Positions 34,658 through 43,658 of a DNA stretch of 64,000 bases are shown here, in pieces (position 1 is the first letter of the stretch; every line of letters begins with the position of its first letter). The stretch lies in assembly GCF_001038505.1 (NCBI RefSeq), contig NZ_LDPY01000001.1, positions 992,001 through 1,056,000 of the forward strand, written 5' to 3'. A program made the position numbers and the translations under genes. The notes below the pieces were generated by a model, which was not told where the DNA came from, did no database searches, and worked only from the letters and a program-made list of their open reading frames with translations. The DNA comes from Puniceibacterium sp. IMCC21224. Its GTDB lineage: Bacteria > Pseudomonadota > Alphaproteobacteria > Rhodobacterales > Rhodobacteraceae.

Positions 34658-35302
34658 TCAGGTTTCGTTTGCGGCAAACGCCGCCAGAAACCGGTCGATG
34701 GCGCGTTCGATTGCAGGGGAGGGATCGTCTGGGCAAGGCATACGGTAAATGTGTTGACGGATGCCAATATAGACGATGCCGCCGTGCAGATTCCACAGAT
34801 CCTCCATCTCGGGCCGGGTCGCGGTGGCTGATCCGGCATGGACCTCATCCAGCAGGGGCCGCAGAATCACATTGCCCAGATGTTCCAGATAGCGGCGGTT
34901 GAGTTCGGCCCCGGCGAGGCCCGAAAACATAAAGATCCGCATCCATTCATATTCAAAGATCAGCTTGCTGTAGTCGTTGTAGAACGCCAGAAGCCGGTCG
35001 CGCAGCGGCACTTTGCGGTCGGTTAGACGGGTGGGCCAGTCGGGTGACAGGCGGTTCAGATAGACCTGTGCATAGACCGCCTCGATCAGTGCGTCTTTGG
35101 TGTCGAAGTAATTGAAAAGAAGAGATTGTGTGATGTTCAGCCGCTTGGCCAGATCGCGGGTGTTCCCGTCCAGTCCCACCTCGGCAAAGAATGCCACAGC
35201 GCCGTCGACGATCTGCTGTCGGCGCTGCTCGGGTGGCAGGCGTCGGCGGGTCGCTTTGTCGTGCGGCGAAGTGGTGACGGGATCGTCTTGGTGTCTGTCC
35301 AT
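34658..35302 (-). CDS. TetR family transcriptional regulator
   Basis: 214 residues from ATG 35302 (a GTG two codons earlier at 35308 is possible). N-terminal TetR helix-turn-helix: RRQQIVDGAVAFFAEVGLDG then RDLAKRLNITQSLLFNYFDT. The C-terminal ligand domain has a few aromatic and methionine residues (YEWMRIFMFSG). It is divergent from the molybdenum hydroxylase and TRAP genes, 138 bp away. The gap contains two GATCANNNGATCA repeats 21 bp apart that are the likely operator. The probable role is substrate-responsive repression of that operon and itself. Confidence 0.92.
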   Translation of the reverse strand: MDRHQDDPVTTSPHDKATRRRLPPEQRRQQIVDGAVAFFAEVGLDGNTRDLAKRLNITQSLLFNYFDTKDALIEAVYAQVYLNRLSPDWPTRLTDRKVPLRDRLLAFYNDYSKLIFEYEWMRIFMFSGLAGAELNRRYLEHLGNVILRPLLDEVHAGSATATRPEMEDLWNLHGGIVYIGIRQHIYRMPCPDDPSPAIERAIDRFLAAFAANET

Positions 35303-35360
35303 GTCCACGGTTTGTCATCTGACCAGAAAAGATTCCACTTGCAATATGCTCGCATTTATA

Positions 35361-35394
35361 GATCATCTGATCAACAATGAAGATCAAGCGATCA
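35361..35394. promoter_or_regulatory. Candidate TetR operator: two GATCANNNGATCA repeats
   Basis: GATCATCTGATCA (35361-35373) and GATCAAGCGATCA (35382-35394) start exactly 21 bp apart, two helical turns, so both face the same side of DNA. They lie between the divergent TetR gene and the hydroxylase operon. Confidence 0.6.
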
Positions 35395-35440
35395 ATACCC
35401 GGGGTTGAGGAGCGCCGGTAGTTTTGGGGGGAGGCACTGA

Positions 35441-36274
35441 ATGAAGGCTCAGGCGGGCGGATATGTCCGGGCAACGGACGTGAGCCATGCGCTCAGAATG
35501 CTGGCAGAGGCGGATGGCGCCGGGCGGGTTCTGGCCGGCGGTCAAAGCCTGATTGCAGCGATGAACATGCGTCTGTCGACCGGCGACATGCTGGTCGATA
35601 TCTCGCGACTGGCGGAACTGTCGGGTGTCACGGATGACGGCGACTGCCTGCGTATCGGCGCGCTGACACGGCATGTGGATATCGGTCGCGATCCGCTAAT
35701 CCGCCGCTTCGCGCCGCTGCTGAGCGAGGCTGTTGATCACATCGCCCACGCCGCGATCCGTAACCGAGGCACCATTGGCGGGGCGCTGGCCCACGCCGAC
35801 CCGGCGGCCGAATTCCCTGCCGCGATCCTCTGCCTTGATGCGACTCTGCACATTCAGGGGCCGGATGGCACCCGCAGCGTTGCGGCCGGGGATTTCTTTG
35901 TCGATGTCTTTACCACCGATCTGCAAGAGGGCGAGATCCTGATCGCGATCACACTGCGCAAATGCGCCCAGGGCGAACATCAGGTGCTGGAGGAGGTCGC
36001 GCGGCGTTCGGGTGATTATGCGCTGGCGGGCCTCTGCCTGATCCGCCGATCCAGCGGGCACCGGGTCGCGCTGTTATCCGTCGGCGCAACACCGGTTCTG
36101 GCCACCGGCGCGATGGCCGCGCTGGATACAGGCACGGTCGATGAGGCGGTCGCCGCGCTGAAGACCGAGATTGATCCGCCATCGGACACTCAGGCAAGCG
36201 CCAGCTACCGCAAGCATTTGGCGGGTGTGCTGCTGCGCCGCGCCGTGGCACGCATCGAAGGAGGCCAGCCATGA
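35441..36274 (+). CDS. Molybdenum hydroxylase FAD-binding subunit (CoxM/XDH type)
   Basis: 277 residues, medium subunit of a three-subunit xanthine-oxidase-family enzyme. The FAD signature RVLAGGQSLIAAMNMRLSTG is followed by the second motif IRNRGTIGGALAHADPAAE. It accepts electrons from the 2Fe-2S subunit and passes them to an acceptor. The order M-S-L with 4-bp overlaps (ATGA at 36271 and 36768) shows tight translational coupling. Substrate is not inferable from this subunit. Confidence 0.92.
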   Translation: MKAQAGGYVRATDVSHALRMLAEADGAGRVLAGGQSLIAAMNMRLSTGDMLVDISRLAELSGVTDDGDCLRIGALTRHVDIGRDPLIRRFAPLLSEAVDHIAHAAIRNRGTIGGALAHADPAAEFPAAILCLDATLHIQGPDGTRSVAAGDFFVDVFTTDLQEGEILIAITLRKCAQGEHQVLEEVARRSGDYALAGLCLIRRSSGHRVALLSVGATPVLATGAMAALDTGTVDEAVAALKTEIDPPSDTQASASYRKHLAGVLLRRAVARIEGGQP

Positions 36275-36771
36275 GCGACAGTTTCCGCGCCAAAGTGGAC
36301 ATCGCGCTGACGGTGAATGGCGAACCGGTTGAGGCACGTGTGCCTGCCGGGCGCCATCTGATCGATTTTCTACGCCTGGATCTGGGGCTGACCGGCGCAC
36401 ATGCCAGTTGCGAGCACGGCGTTTGCGGTGCCTGTACCGTGCGGGTCGACGGCGATGCGGTGCGCGGCTGTCTGACGCTTGCCGCGCAACTGGACGGGTC
36501 CGAGGTCTGGACGGTCGAGGGGTTGTCAGACACCGCCGAAATTCGCGTCCTTCAGGACGCCTTTGTCGCTCGCAACGCGTTGCAATGCGGATTCTGCACC
36601 CCCGGAATGCTGGTTGCCGCGCAAGAGCTGCTGCATCGGCGGCCAATCCCTGATCGCGCCGCGATCCGCGAGCATTTGTCGGGCAATTATTGCCGCTGCA
36701 CAGGGTACGAGGCCATTGTCGACGCGGTCGAAGACACGCTCCGCAAGTGTGCAGATGAGGACATGGCATGA
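36271..36771 (+). CDS. Molybdenum hydroxylase 2Fe-2S subunit (CoxS type)
   Basis: 166 residues. The ferredoxin-like cluster motif CEHGVCGACTV and the C-terminal cluster ligands CGFCTPGM and CRCTGYE are all present. A strong GGAGG precedes the ATG at 36271. It transfers electrons from the Mo centre to FAD. A short N-terminal extension (about ten residues) precedes the ferredoxin domain. Confidence 0.94.
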   Translation: MSDSFRAKVDIALTVNGEPVEARVPAGRHLIDFLRLDLGLTGAHASCEHGVCGACTVRVDGDAVRGCLTLAAQLDGSEVWTVEGLSDTAEIRVLQDAFVARNALQCGFCTPGMLVAAQELLHRRPIPDRAAIREHLSGNYCRCTGYEAIVDAVEDTLRKCADEDMA

Positions 36772-39149
36772 CCCTGAATTTTGGCAATCCCAACCGTCCG
36801 AATTCGTATATCGGCAAGACGGTCCCACGGCCCAACGCGCCCAAACTGGTCGAGGGGCGGGGCCGCTATGTCGACGACATCACACTGCCGCGTATGGTGC
36901 ATGTGGCCTTTGTCCGCTCGCCCTTTGCCCACGCTCGTATCACCGGCATTGACACAACCGAGGCGGAGGCTGCCAGAGGTGTTTTGCGCGTGTTCACCGG
37001 CGCGGATCTGGCCGCAGTTTGCACGCCGTGGGTTGGCGTTCTCGCGCATCTCAAGGGGCTGAAATCACCGCCCGAACATCCAATGGCGGTGGATCGCGCG
37101 TGCTGGGTTGGGGAACCTGTGGTGGCCGTGGTGGCGACGTCCCGCGCAGCGGCCGAGGATGGTGCCGCGCTGGTGGATGTCGACTATGATCCGCTGCCGG
37201 TCGTCACCGACATGATGACCGCGCTGGACAAGGACACTCCGGTGCTGCACCCGGAAATGGGTGACAACCTTGCCTTTCGGCGCCAGCATGAAGAGGGGGA
37301 TACCGACAAGGCCTTTGCCACAGCGCACAAGGTCGTCTCGGCCCGGTTCACCACTGCGCGCCATACCGGCGTGACGCTGGAACCGCGCTCGATCCTTGTT
37401 GATTGGAACCCGGCAGACGGGCAGATGACGGCCTATCACGCGACGCAGGCGCCACACATGATCCAGACTGTGCTGGCCAAACACCTTGACCTGCCCGAGG
37501 GTCGCGTGCGGGTGATTTGTGGCGATGTCGGCGGCTCTTATGGGATCAAGGTGCATGTCTACCCCGACGAGGTCGCCACAGCCGCGATTGCCAAGGTCAT
37601 GGGCCGCCCGGTCAAGTTCATCGCAGACCGGCTTGAGAGCTTTACCACCGATATCCACGCCCGCGATCATCAGATCGAGGCGAAGATTGCGGTGGATGAG
37701 ACCGGTAAGATCCTTGGCTTTGACGTTGATGACTGGACGGCGATTGGGGCCTATTCGGTCTATCCGCGCACCTCGGCGATGGAGGGCAATCAGGTGGTGA
37801 ACCTCTGCGGTGGGCCCTACGATTTTGCCAATTACCGCGCCAGCACCACGGTTGTGTTCCAGAACAAAACGCCGACGTGCCAGTATCGCGCCGTCGGTCA
37901 CCCGATTGCGGTGGCGATCACCGAAGGGTTGGTGGACATGGCGGCGGCCGAATTGGGCATCGACCCGGTCGAGATCCGCCGCCGCAACATGTATGCTGAC
38001 GATGCGTATCCCGTCACCTCGCCTGCCAAGATGCGGTTCGAGGGGCTGTCGCATCACGCCTCGATGGACAAGCTGCTGTCGCTGATGGATTACGACGCGC
38101 TGCGCGTCGATCAGGCCGAGGCCCGCAAGCGCGGCGTGCATCGCGGCATCGGCATCGCCAGTTTTATCGAGCTGACCAACCCGTCGCCGTTTATGTACGG
38201 CATCGGCGGGGCGCGGATTTCGGCGCAGGATGGCTGCACCGTGCGGATGGACCCGGACGGGTCGATTGTTGCGCTGTCCGGCGTCACCGAACAGGGGCAG
38301 GGGACCGAGGCGATGCTGTCCCAGATCGTGGCCGAAGGCGTTGGCGTGTCCCCCTCAAAGGTGCGTATCATCACCGGCGATACGCAGGTCACGCCCTACG
38401 GCGGTGGCACATGGGCGTCGCGCGGCGCTGGCATCGGCGGCGAAGCGGCGTTGCGGTCGGCGATGGCGCTGCGCGACTCCATCCTCGATGTGGCGGCGGC
38501 GATGCTGCAATCGGACAAATCGAAACTCGATATCCGTGACGGAGAGGTTGTGGATGCCGACACTGGCGCGTCGCGCATGCCGCTCGAAGAGTTGGGCCGC
38601 ATCGTCTATTTCCGGGGCGATACCCTGCCCAAGGATCTGCCGCGCGAGCTGGTGCAGACCCGGCATTACATCACTTCAGAATATCCCTTTGCCTTCACCA
38701 ACGGGGTGCAGGCCAGCTATCTTGAGGTCGATACCGACACCGGTATCGTCACGCTGTTGAAACACTGGTGCGTCGAGGATTGCGGGCGCATCATCAACCC
38801 GCAACTGGTGGACGAACAGATCCGGGGCGGCATCGTGCAGGGTCTGGGTGGCGCATTGTTCGAGGAAATCCATTATGACGCCGAGGGTCAGCTTCTGAAC
38901 GGGTCGATGGCGGATTACCTCGTGCCGATGGCAGCAGAAATGCCCGATATGATCATCGGCCATGTCGAAACCCCAACCAAGGAAAGCACCCTTGGCGCCA
39001 AAGGCGCCGGTGAGGCGGGAACTGCCGGGGCACCCGCTGCCGTGATGAATGCGATCAACGATGCGTTGCGCCCCTTGGGCGCGCAGGTGACCCATATGCC
39101 CTTTACGCCCGAACGCATTCTGCGGGCGCTGGGGACCATTGACGACTGA
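36768..39149 (+). CDS. Molybdenum hydroxylase large subunit (CoxL/XDH family, substrate unknown)
   Basis: 793 residues, binds molybdopterin cytosine dinucleotide. The N-terminus is IGKTVPRPNAPKLVEGRGRYV and the active-site glutamate lies in GAKGAGEAGTAGAPAAV near the C-terminus. The active-site loop reads PTCQYRAVGHPIA. It matches neither the AYxCSFR of true form I CO dehydrogenase nor the AYRGAGR of form II, so CO oxidation is unlikely. Relatives hydroxylate N-heterocycles, nicotinate-like or aromatic acids, or aldehydes. Its fusion by position to a TetR regulator and a TRAP importer suggests a scavenged organic acid or heterocycle as substrate. Confidence 0.92.
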   Translation: MTLNFGNPNRPNSYIGKTVPRPNAPKLVEGRGRYVDDITLPRMVHVAFVRSPFAHARITGIDTTEAEAARGVLRVFTGADLAAVCTPWVGVLAHLKGLKSPPEHPMAVDRACWVGEPVVAVVATSRAAAEDGAALVDVDYDPLPVVTDMMTALDKDTPVLHPEMGDNLAFRRQHEEGDTDKAFATAHKVVSARFTTARHTGVTLEPRSILVDWNPADGQMTAYHATQAPHMIQTVLAKHLDLPEGRVRVICGDVGGSYGIKVHVYPDEVATAAIAKVMGRPVKFIADRLESFTTDIHARDHQIEAKIAVDETGKILGFDVDDWTAIGAYSVYPRTSAMEGNQVVNLCGGPYDFANYRASTTVVFQNKTPTCQYRAVGHPIAVAITEGLVDMAAAELGIDPVEIRRRNMYADDAYPVTSPAKMRFEGLSHHASMDKLLSLMDYDALRVDQAEARKRGVHRGIGIASFIELTNPSPFMYGIGGARISAQDGCTVRMDPDGSIVALSGVTEQGQGTEAMLSQIVAEGVGVSPSKVRIITGDTQVTPYGGGTWASRGAGIGGEAALRSAMALRDSILDVAAAMLQSDKSKLDIRDGEVVDADTGASRMPLEELGRIVYFRGDTLPKDLPRELVQTRHYITSEYPFAFTNGVQASYLEVDTDTGIVTLLKHWCVEDCGRIINPQLVDEQIRGGIVQGLGGALFEEIHYDAEGQLLNGSMADYLVPMAAEMPDMIIGHVETPTKESTLGAKGAGEAGTAGAPAAVMNAINDALRPLGAQVTHMPFTPERILRALGTIDD

Positions 39150-39196
39150 AACCATAACGGCGTGCGAGGAGGCATGCCGATCCAGGGAGGATAACC

Positions 39197-40252
39197 ATGA
39201 AATTCACGACATTTACCGCAGTGACAGCCTTGAGCATCTTTGGCGCGGGCTTTGCCGCAGCGCAGGAACAGATCACCGTCAACATCGGCTCATCGCACCC
39301 CGAGGCCAACATCTGGGTCTATGCGATGAAGAACACCTTTCAACCCGAGGTGAACCGCATTCTGGCGGAAAAAGGCGAATATCAGGTCAACTGGAACGAG
39401 GCCTATGCCGGCACGCTGTATAAATTCACCGACACGCGCGAGGCGGTGATGGACGGCATCGTCGATGTTGGCATGGTTGGCACGGTCTGGGAGGGGGCGA
39501 ACATGCCGCTTCAGAACGTGACCTATTTCTCGCCCTTTGCCACGTCCGACCACAAGATGATCATCGAGATTTTTGACGATCTCAGCCAGAACCTGCCGGA
39601 ACTTGCCAACAGCTGGTCCGAGAATGGCATGGTGCATCTGTCGTCGCTGATCACCGACAGCTATGACATCTATGCAAACTTTCCAGTCAACACGATGGCT
39701 GACCTGCAGAATCGCAAGCTGAACGCGCCTGGTACTTCGGCCAACTGGCTGCAGGGCACGGGTGCGACCCCGGTCGATGGCGCGCTGACCACCTATTACA
39801 CCAACATCCAGACCGGCGTGACCGAGGGCACGCTGTCCTTTGCCTCTGGCATCCTGCCGACCCGCGTATACGAGGTGGCACCGGAACTGACCCGCGTTGG
39901 CATCGGGTCGATGTATTTTGGTGGCATCGCCGCGAACGAGGATTTCTTTGACGGTCTGCCCGCCCCGGTCCAAGAGGCGTTTCGCGGCGCGGCCAAGGCT
40001 ACGTCGGCGGCACATGGCGATTACGTCGCCGATCTGGCCGCCCGTGCCATGGTGGAAATGCAGGCGGCGGGTCTGACTGTGCACGATCTGCCCGAAGCAG
40101 AGAAAACCGCCTGGGTCGAAGGGCTGCCGAACATTATCGAGCCCTGGCTGGAACAGACCGGCGATGCGGGTAAAGTGGTGCTCAAGGCGTATTTTGACGC
40201 GCTGCGCGCCCATGGTGCGACACCGCTGCGCAACTGGGACGACGGGCTCTGA
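39197..40252 (+). CDS. TRAP transporter substrate-binding protein (DctP family)
   Basis: 351 residues, periplasmic, signal peptide 1-22 (ending GFAAA|Q). The DctP fold is visible: HPEANIWVYAMKNTFQPEVN, DGIVDVGMVGTVWEGANMPL, then TTYYTNIQTGVTEGTLSFAS. The motif that normally carries the carboxylate-binding arginine (KxR before a V/P) reads NRKLNAPGTSANWL, with Asn in that place. This may indicate a ligand other than a plain carboxylate. It is 47 bp behind the hydroxylase large subunit and followed by DctQ and DctM genes. Confidence 0.92.
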   Translation: MKFTTFTAVTALSIFGAGFAAAQEQITVNIGSSHPEANIWVYAMKNTFQPEVNRILAEKGEYQVNWNEAYAGTLYKFTDTREAVMDGIVDVGMVGTVWEGANMPLQNVTYFSPFATSDHKMIIEIFDDLSQNLPELANSWSENGMVHLSSLITDSYDIYANFPVNTMADLQNRKLNAPGTSANWLQGTGATPVDGALTTYYTNIQTGVTEGTLSFASGILPTRVYEVAPELTRVGIGSMYFGGIAANEDFFDGLPAPVQEAFRGAAKATSAAHGDYVADLAARAMVEMQAAGLTVHDLPEAEKTAWVEGLPNIIEPWLEQTGDAGKVVLKAYFDALRAHGATPLRNWDDGL

Positions 40253-40335
40253 TTCCGTCTGAACTGTAAATTTGCGCCCGTCCGGACCTCCGGGCGGGTA
40301 TTGTCACTCCCCAGCCAACCATCGAGCGAGCCAGC

Positions 40336-40902
40336 ATGAGCCAGGACGAAACCGCAACAGCCGATCCCAGTTTTGTCCCGCGCTTTTCCGAGGCGCCTGT
40401 GGGCGCGGTGCTGGGGGGCGTCGCTGCGGTGATGTCGTCGATCGGGACGCTGTGTATCGGTGGGTTGATGGCGCTTGTCGTGGCCGATGTACTGGGGCGA
40501 AACTTTTTCAATGCGCCGATCACCGGCGTGGCCGAAATTGCGGCGCGCACGGTTGTGGCGATCGTATTCCTGCAAGTCGCCGCCGCGATCCTGCAACGGC
40601 GCCTGACGCGGGCGGATTTTCTGGTACGTCGGCTTGAACGCGCTTCGCCCCGGCTGGTGTTGCTGCTTGAGGCGCTGTTCGCGCTGTGCGGGGCGGTGGT
40701 GTTTGCACTGATCCTCTGGGCATCCTGGCCCAAGATGATGGACGCCTGGACCGGCGCAGAATTTTTTGGCGTGCAGGGCGTGTTCACGATCCCCACCTTT
40801 CCGTTCCGCGCCATCACGGTGCTGGGCTCTGCCGTGGCGGCTCTGTCAGCACTCTATCGCTGCACCGAAGAGATCCGCAGTTTTCAAAGGGGCGCACAAT
40901 GA
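40336..40902 (+). CDS. TRAP transporter small permease (DctQ family)
   Basis: 188 residues with four membrane helices. The DctQ motif VVADVLGRNFFNAPITGVAE is in the second helix region, followed by ARTVVAIVFLQVAAAILQRR. A longer hydrophilic N-terminus than usual (about 30 residues) precedes the first helix. It overlaps dctM by ATGA at 40899. Confidence 0.9.
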   Translation: MSQDETATADPSFVPRFSEAPVGAVLGGVAAVMSSIGTLCIGGLMALVVADVLGRNFFNAPITGVAEIAARTVVAIVFLQVAAAILQRRLTRADFLVRRLERASPRLVLLLEALFALCGAVVFALILWASWPKMMDAWTGAEFFGVQGVFTIPTFPFRAITVLGSAVAALSALYRCTEEIRSFQRGAQ

Positions 40903-42227
40903 CAACGCTTGCCATTGGGTTCCTGCTGATTGCGGTGCTGATTGCGCTGGTTCTGCTGGGTATGCAGATCGCCTACGCCCTGTTCGGCGTTGCCTTTGTC
41001 GGGATCTGGATCATCCGCGACAACATGGGGCTGGCCTTCAGGATGCTTGAACTGACCGCCTATAGCGGAATTGCCGATTATCTGTTTGCGACGATCCCGC
41101 TGTTTGTATTGATGGGGTTGCTGGTCAGCGTGTCCAACGTCGGGCGTGATACGTTCGAAGTGGCCGAGGAACTGCTGCGCCGCATGGTCTGCGGGCTGGG
41201 CGTGGCGACGGTTGCGGCGAACACGATCTTTGCCGCCGTCACGGGCGTTTCCATTGCCTCGGCTGCGGTTTTCACACGGGTGGCCGTGCCTGAGATGACG
41301 CGCCACGGCTATCGCCCGGCATTTGCTGCCGGAACAGTGGCGGGGTCATCCGTGCTGGGCATGCTGATCCCGCCAAGCCTGCTGCTGATTATCTACGGCG
41401 TGCTGGCAGAGGTGTCGATTGGCGGCATGTTCATCGCGGGTATCCTGCCGGGGATCATGTTGGCGCTGGGCTTTGTTGCCATGCTGATCGGCGTCACAAT
41501 GCTGTTTCCCGGCTTTGTGCTGACAGATCCAGAGGCGGCGCGGGTACGTCGTCTGGACCGCGAATTCGTGAAGATGCCACTCCCGGTCATGGCCGCCAAG
41601 CTCTTTCCCATCGTGCTGTTGGTGTTGCTTGTGCTGGGCGGGCTTTACACCGGGTTCTTCACCCCGACCGAGGCCGGCGGCATCGGTGCCTTTGGCGCGC
41701 TGATCGTGGCATTGTCGCGGCGGTCGCTGGACCGGCACCGCCTGTGGGAGGTGATGAAGCAGACCGGCGTCATCTCGGTGTCGATCCTGCTACTGCTGAT
41801 CGCAGCCAGCTTTTATTCGCGAATGCTGTCGATTGCCGGGCTGCCCAACGCCATTGCCGGGCTGGTGCAGGGATCGGGCTTTGGCCCAATGGGATTCCTG
41901 TTCTTTTATGCGGTGATCATCCTGCTGATGGGCATGATCCTCGATTCCACGTCGATCCTGCTGATCATGGTGCCGATTGCCGCCCCGATCGCGCAGGGGA
42001 TGGGGATCGACCTTAGCCATTTCGGTATTGTCACTGTGCTCGCGGTTGAGATCGGGTTGCTGACGCCACCCTTTGGCATATCGGTGTTTACGGTCCACAA
42101 CACGCTGAATGATCCCAATGTTTCTGTCGAACAGATCTTTGCGGCGACGCTGCCGTTTATCGCGGTGATGCTGGCCGTACTGGTTCTGGTGGCACTGTTC
42201 CCGGCCATTTCGACCCTGTTCCTCTAA
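40899..42227 (+). CDS. TRAP transporter large permease (DctM family)
   Basis: 442 residues, about twelve membrane helices, the Na+- or H+-coupled transport subunit. The ATG at 40899 overlaps the dctQ stop; longer in-frame starts lie inside dctQ and are rejected. Family motifs: PLFVLMGLLVSVSNVGRDTF, ASAAVFTRVAVPEM, MLIPPSLLLIIYGVLAEVSI, FFTPTEAGGIGAFGAL and LLTPPFGISVFTVH. It closes the seven-gene hydroxylase-TRAP unit. Confidence 0.94.
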   Translation: MTTLAIGFLLIAVLIALVLLGMQIAYALFGVAFVGIWIIRDNMGLAFRMLELTAYSGIADYLFATIPLFVLMGLLVSVSNVGRDTFEVAEELLRRMVCGLGVATVAANTIFAAVTGVSIASAAVFTRVAVPEMTRHGYRPAFAAGTVAGSSVLGMLIPPSLLLIIYGVLAEVSIGGMFIAGILPGIMLALGFVAMLIGVTMLFPGFVLTDPEAARVRRLDREFVKMPLPVMAAKLFPIVLLVLLVLGGLYTGFFTPTEAGGIGAFGALIVALSRRSLDRHRLWEVMKQTGVISVSILLLLIAASFYSRMLSIAGLPNAIAGLVQGSGFGPMGFLFFYAVIILLMGMILDSTSILLIMVPIAAPIAQGMGIDLSHFGIVTVLAVEIGLLTPPFGISVFTVHNTLNDPNVSVEQIFAATLPFIAVMLAVLVLVALFPAISTLFL

Positions 42228-42494
42228 GGGGTTCCTTTGGCGGTTGAGGTACGCAGACCCTACTGCGGGTCAGTGAAATGACAGGTGTTTCTACATGCCC
42301 AGGCGCGTTTCGATGTGCCAGATACGGTGGCATCCTGCCGCATTTGTTCGTCTGCCGCGCGGAAAACCAAGTTTCTATTATTAATAGACATGCGCTTGTC
42401 GCCGTGTCACAAAATCGAAACACGAAAAGAGGTAAGGACCCCGGGTGGGCCAAAGCCCTGAATTTTCGTCTTTTCTTGCAGCAGGGAGTTGCAC

Positions 42495-43595
42495 ATGAAC
42501 CGCACCGTCGCATTCGCCACCACGGCGCTATATGCCGTAGTGAGTGTCACACCGGGCTTTGCCCAATCCATGGATGAACTGGTCGCCGCCGCCGAGGCGG
42601 AAGGAACGCTTACCACTATCGCGCTGCCACATGACTGGTGCGGCTACGGTGCCGTTATTGACGGCTTCAAGGCCAAGTATCCCGGCATCGCCGTGAACGA
42701 ACTGAACCCCGATGCCGGTTCCGCGGACGAGCTTGAGGCCATTCGCGCCAACATGGGCAACACCGGCCCGCAGGCCCCTGATGTTATCGATGTTGGTCTG
42801 GCCTTTGGTCCTGCCGCGCAGGACGAAGGTCTGGTGCAGCCTTACAAGGTGTCGACCTGGGATTCGATCCCAGACAGCGCCAAGGATGCTGACGGCCATT
42901 GGTACGGTGACTACTACGGCGTGATGTCGTTCATCGTGAACACTGACATGATCGACAACGTGCCCACCAGCTTTGCCGATCTGCTGAAGCCGGAATATGT
43001 TGGTGCCGTTGCGCTTGCCGGTGATCCGCGCGCGTCGAACCAGGCAATCCTGGCCGTGCTGGCCGCAGGCATGTCGCGCGGCGCAGAGCCGGGTGAGGCC
43101 GCTGCCAAGGCGGGTCTTGAGTTCTTTGCAGAACTGAACGCCTCGGGCAATTTTGTCCCGGTCATCGGCAAGGCTGGTACGCTGGCACAGGGAACCACGC
43201 CGATTGTGATCGAGTGGGATTACAACGCGCTGGCGGCCCGTGATACGCTGGCAGGTAACCCGCCGGTCGAAGTGATCGTGCCGTCCGACGCGGTTCTGGC
43301 CGGGGTGTATGTGCAGGGCATCAGCGCCCACGCGCCGCAGCCCAACGCCGCCAAGCTGTGGATGGAATACCTTTACTCCGACGAAGGCCAGCTGGGCTGG
43401 CTATCGGGCTATTGCCACCCGATCCGGTTCAACGATCTGGCCGCACGTGGTGTCATCCCGCAAGAGATGATGGACGCGCTGCCTCCGGCCGAAGGCTATG
43501 CCGCCGCCGTATTCCCGACGCTTGATCAGGTCAACGCCAACCGTGAAACGGTTGTGTCGGGCTGGGATCAGGTTGTCGGCGCGAACGTGCAGTAA
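42495..43595 (+). CDS. ABC transporter extracellular solute-binding protein (family 1, polyamine/iron-like)
   Basis: 366 residues; ATG 42495 follows GCAGGGA at good spacing. Signal peptide 1-23 (ending GFAQ|S). SMDELVAAAEAEGTLTTIAL and FKAKYPGIAVNELNPDAGSA are typical of the PotD/AfuA-like group. Two cysteines (HDWCGYG and SGYCHPI) may pair. It is the first gene of a four-gene importer (two permeases, one ATPase). Polyamines, ferric iron or phosphonates are transported by relatives; I cannot tell which applies. Confidence 0.88.
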   Translation: MNRTVAFATTALYAVVSVTPGFAQSMDELVAAAEAEGTLTTIALPHDWCGYGAVIDGFKAKYPGIAVNELNPDAGSADELEAIRANMGNTGPQAPDVIDVGLAFGPAAQDEGLVQPYKVSTWDSIPDSAKDADGHWYGDYYGVMSFIVNTDMIDNVPTSFADLLKPEYVGAVALAGDPRASNQAILAVLAAGMSRGAEPGEAAAKAGLEFFAELNASGNFVPVIGKAGTLAQGTTPIVIEWDYNALAARDTLAGNPPVEVIVPSDAVLAGVYVQGISAHAPQPNAAKLWMEYLYSDEGQLGWLSGYCHPIRFNDLAARGVIPQEMMDALPPAEGYAAAVFPTLDQVNANRETVVSGWDQVVGANVQ

Positions 43596-43610
43596 CCTAT
43601 TGTGACCACC

Positions 43611-43640
43611 GCGAACCCCGGCCTGTTGGTCGGGGTTCGC
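43611..43640 (+). promoter_or_regulatory. Intra-operon hairpin between binding-protein and permease genes
   Basis: Perfect 10-bp stem GCGAACCCCG / CGGGGTTCGC with a 10-base loop and no T-run. Such hairpins after binding-protein genes commonly stabilise the upstream mRNA or reduce read-through, giving excess binding protein. Confidence 0.6.
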
Positions 43641-43658
43641 CATGAACAGGACTACGAT

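Noticed and set aside
35441..39149. Aerobic carbon monoxide dehydrogenase (coxMSL)
   Set aside because: Subunit order fits, but the large-subunit active-site loop has neither the form I nor the form II motif and no cox accessory genes follow.
40686..40898. Longer DctM starting inside dctQ
   Set aside because: The extension is out-of-frame dctQ sequence; ATG 40899 forms the usual ATGA overlap and begins the first DctM helix.
43602..43658. GTG start at 43602 for the first ABC permease
   Set aside because: It would place a perfect hairpin inside the coding region and add 19 residues without family similarity; ATG 43659 has AGGA at proper spacing.
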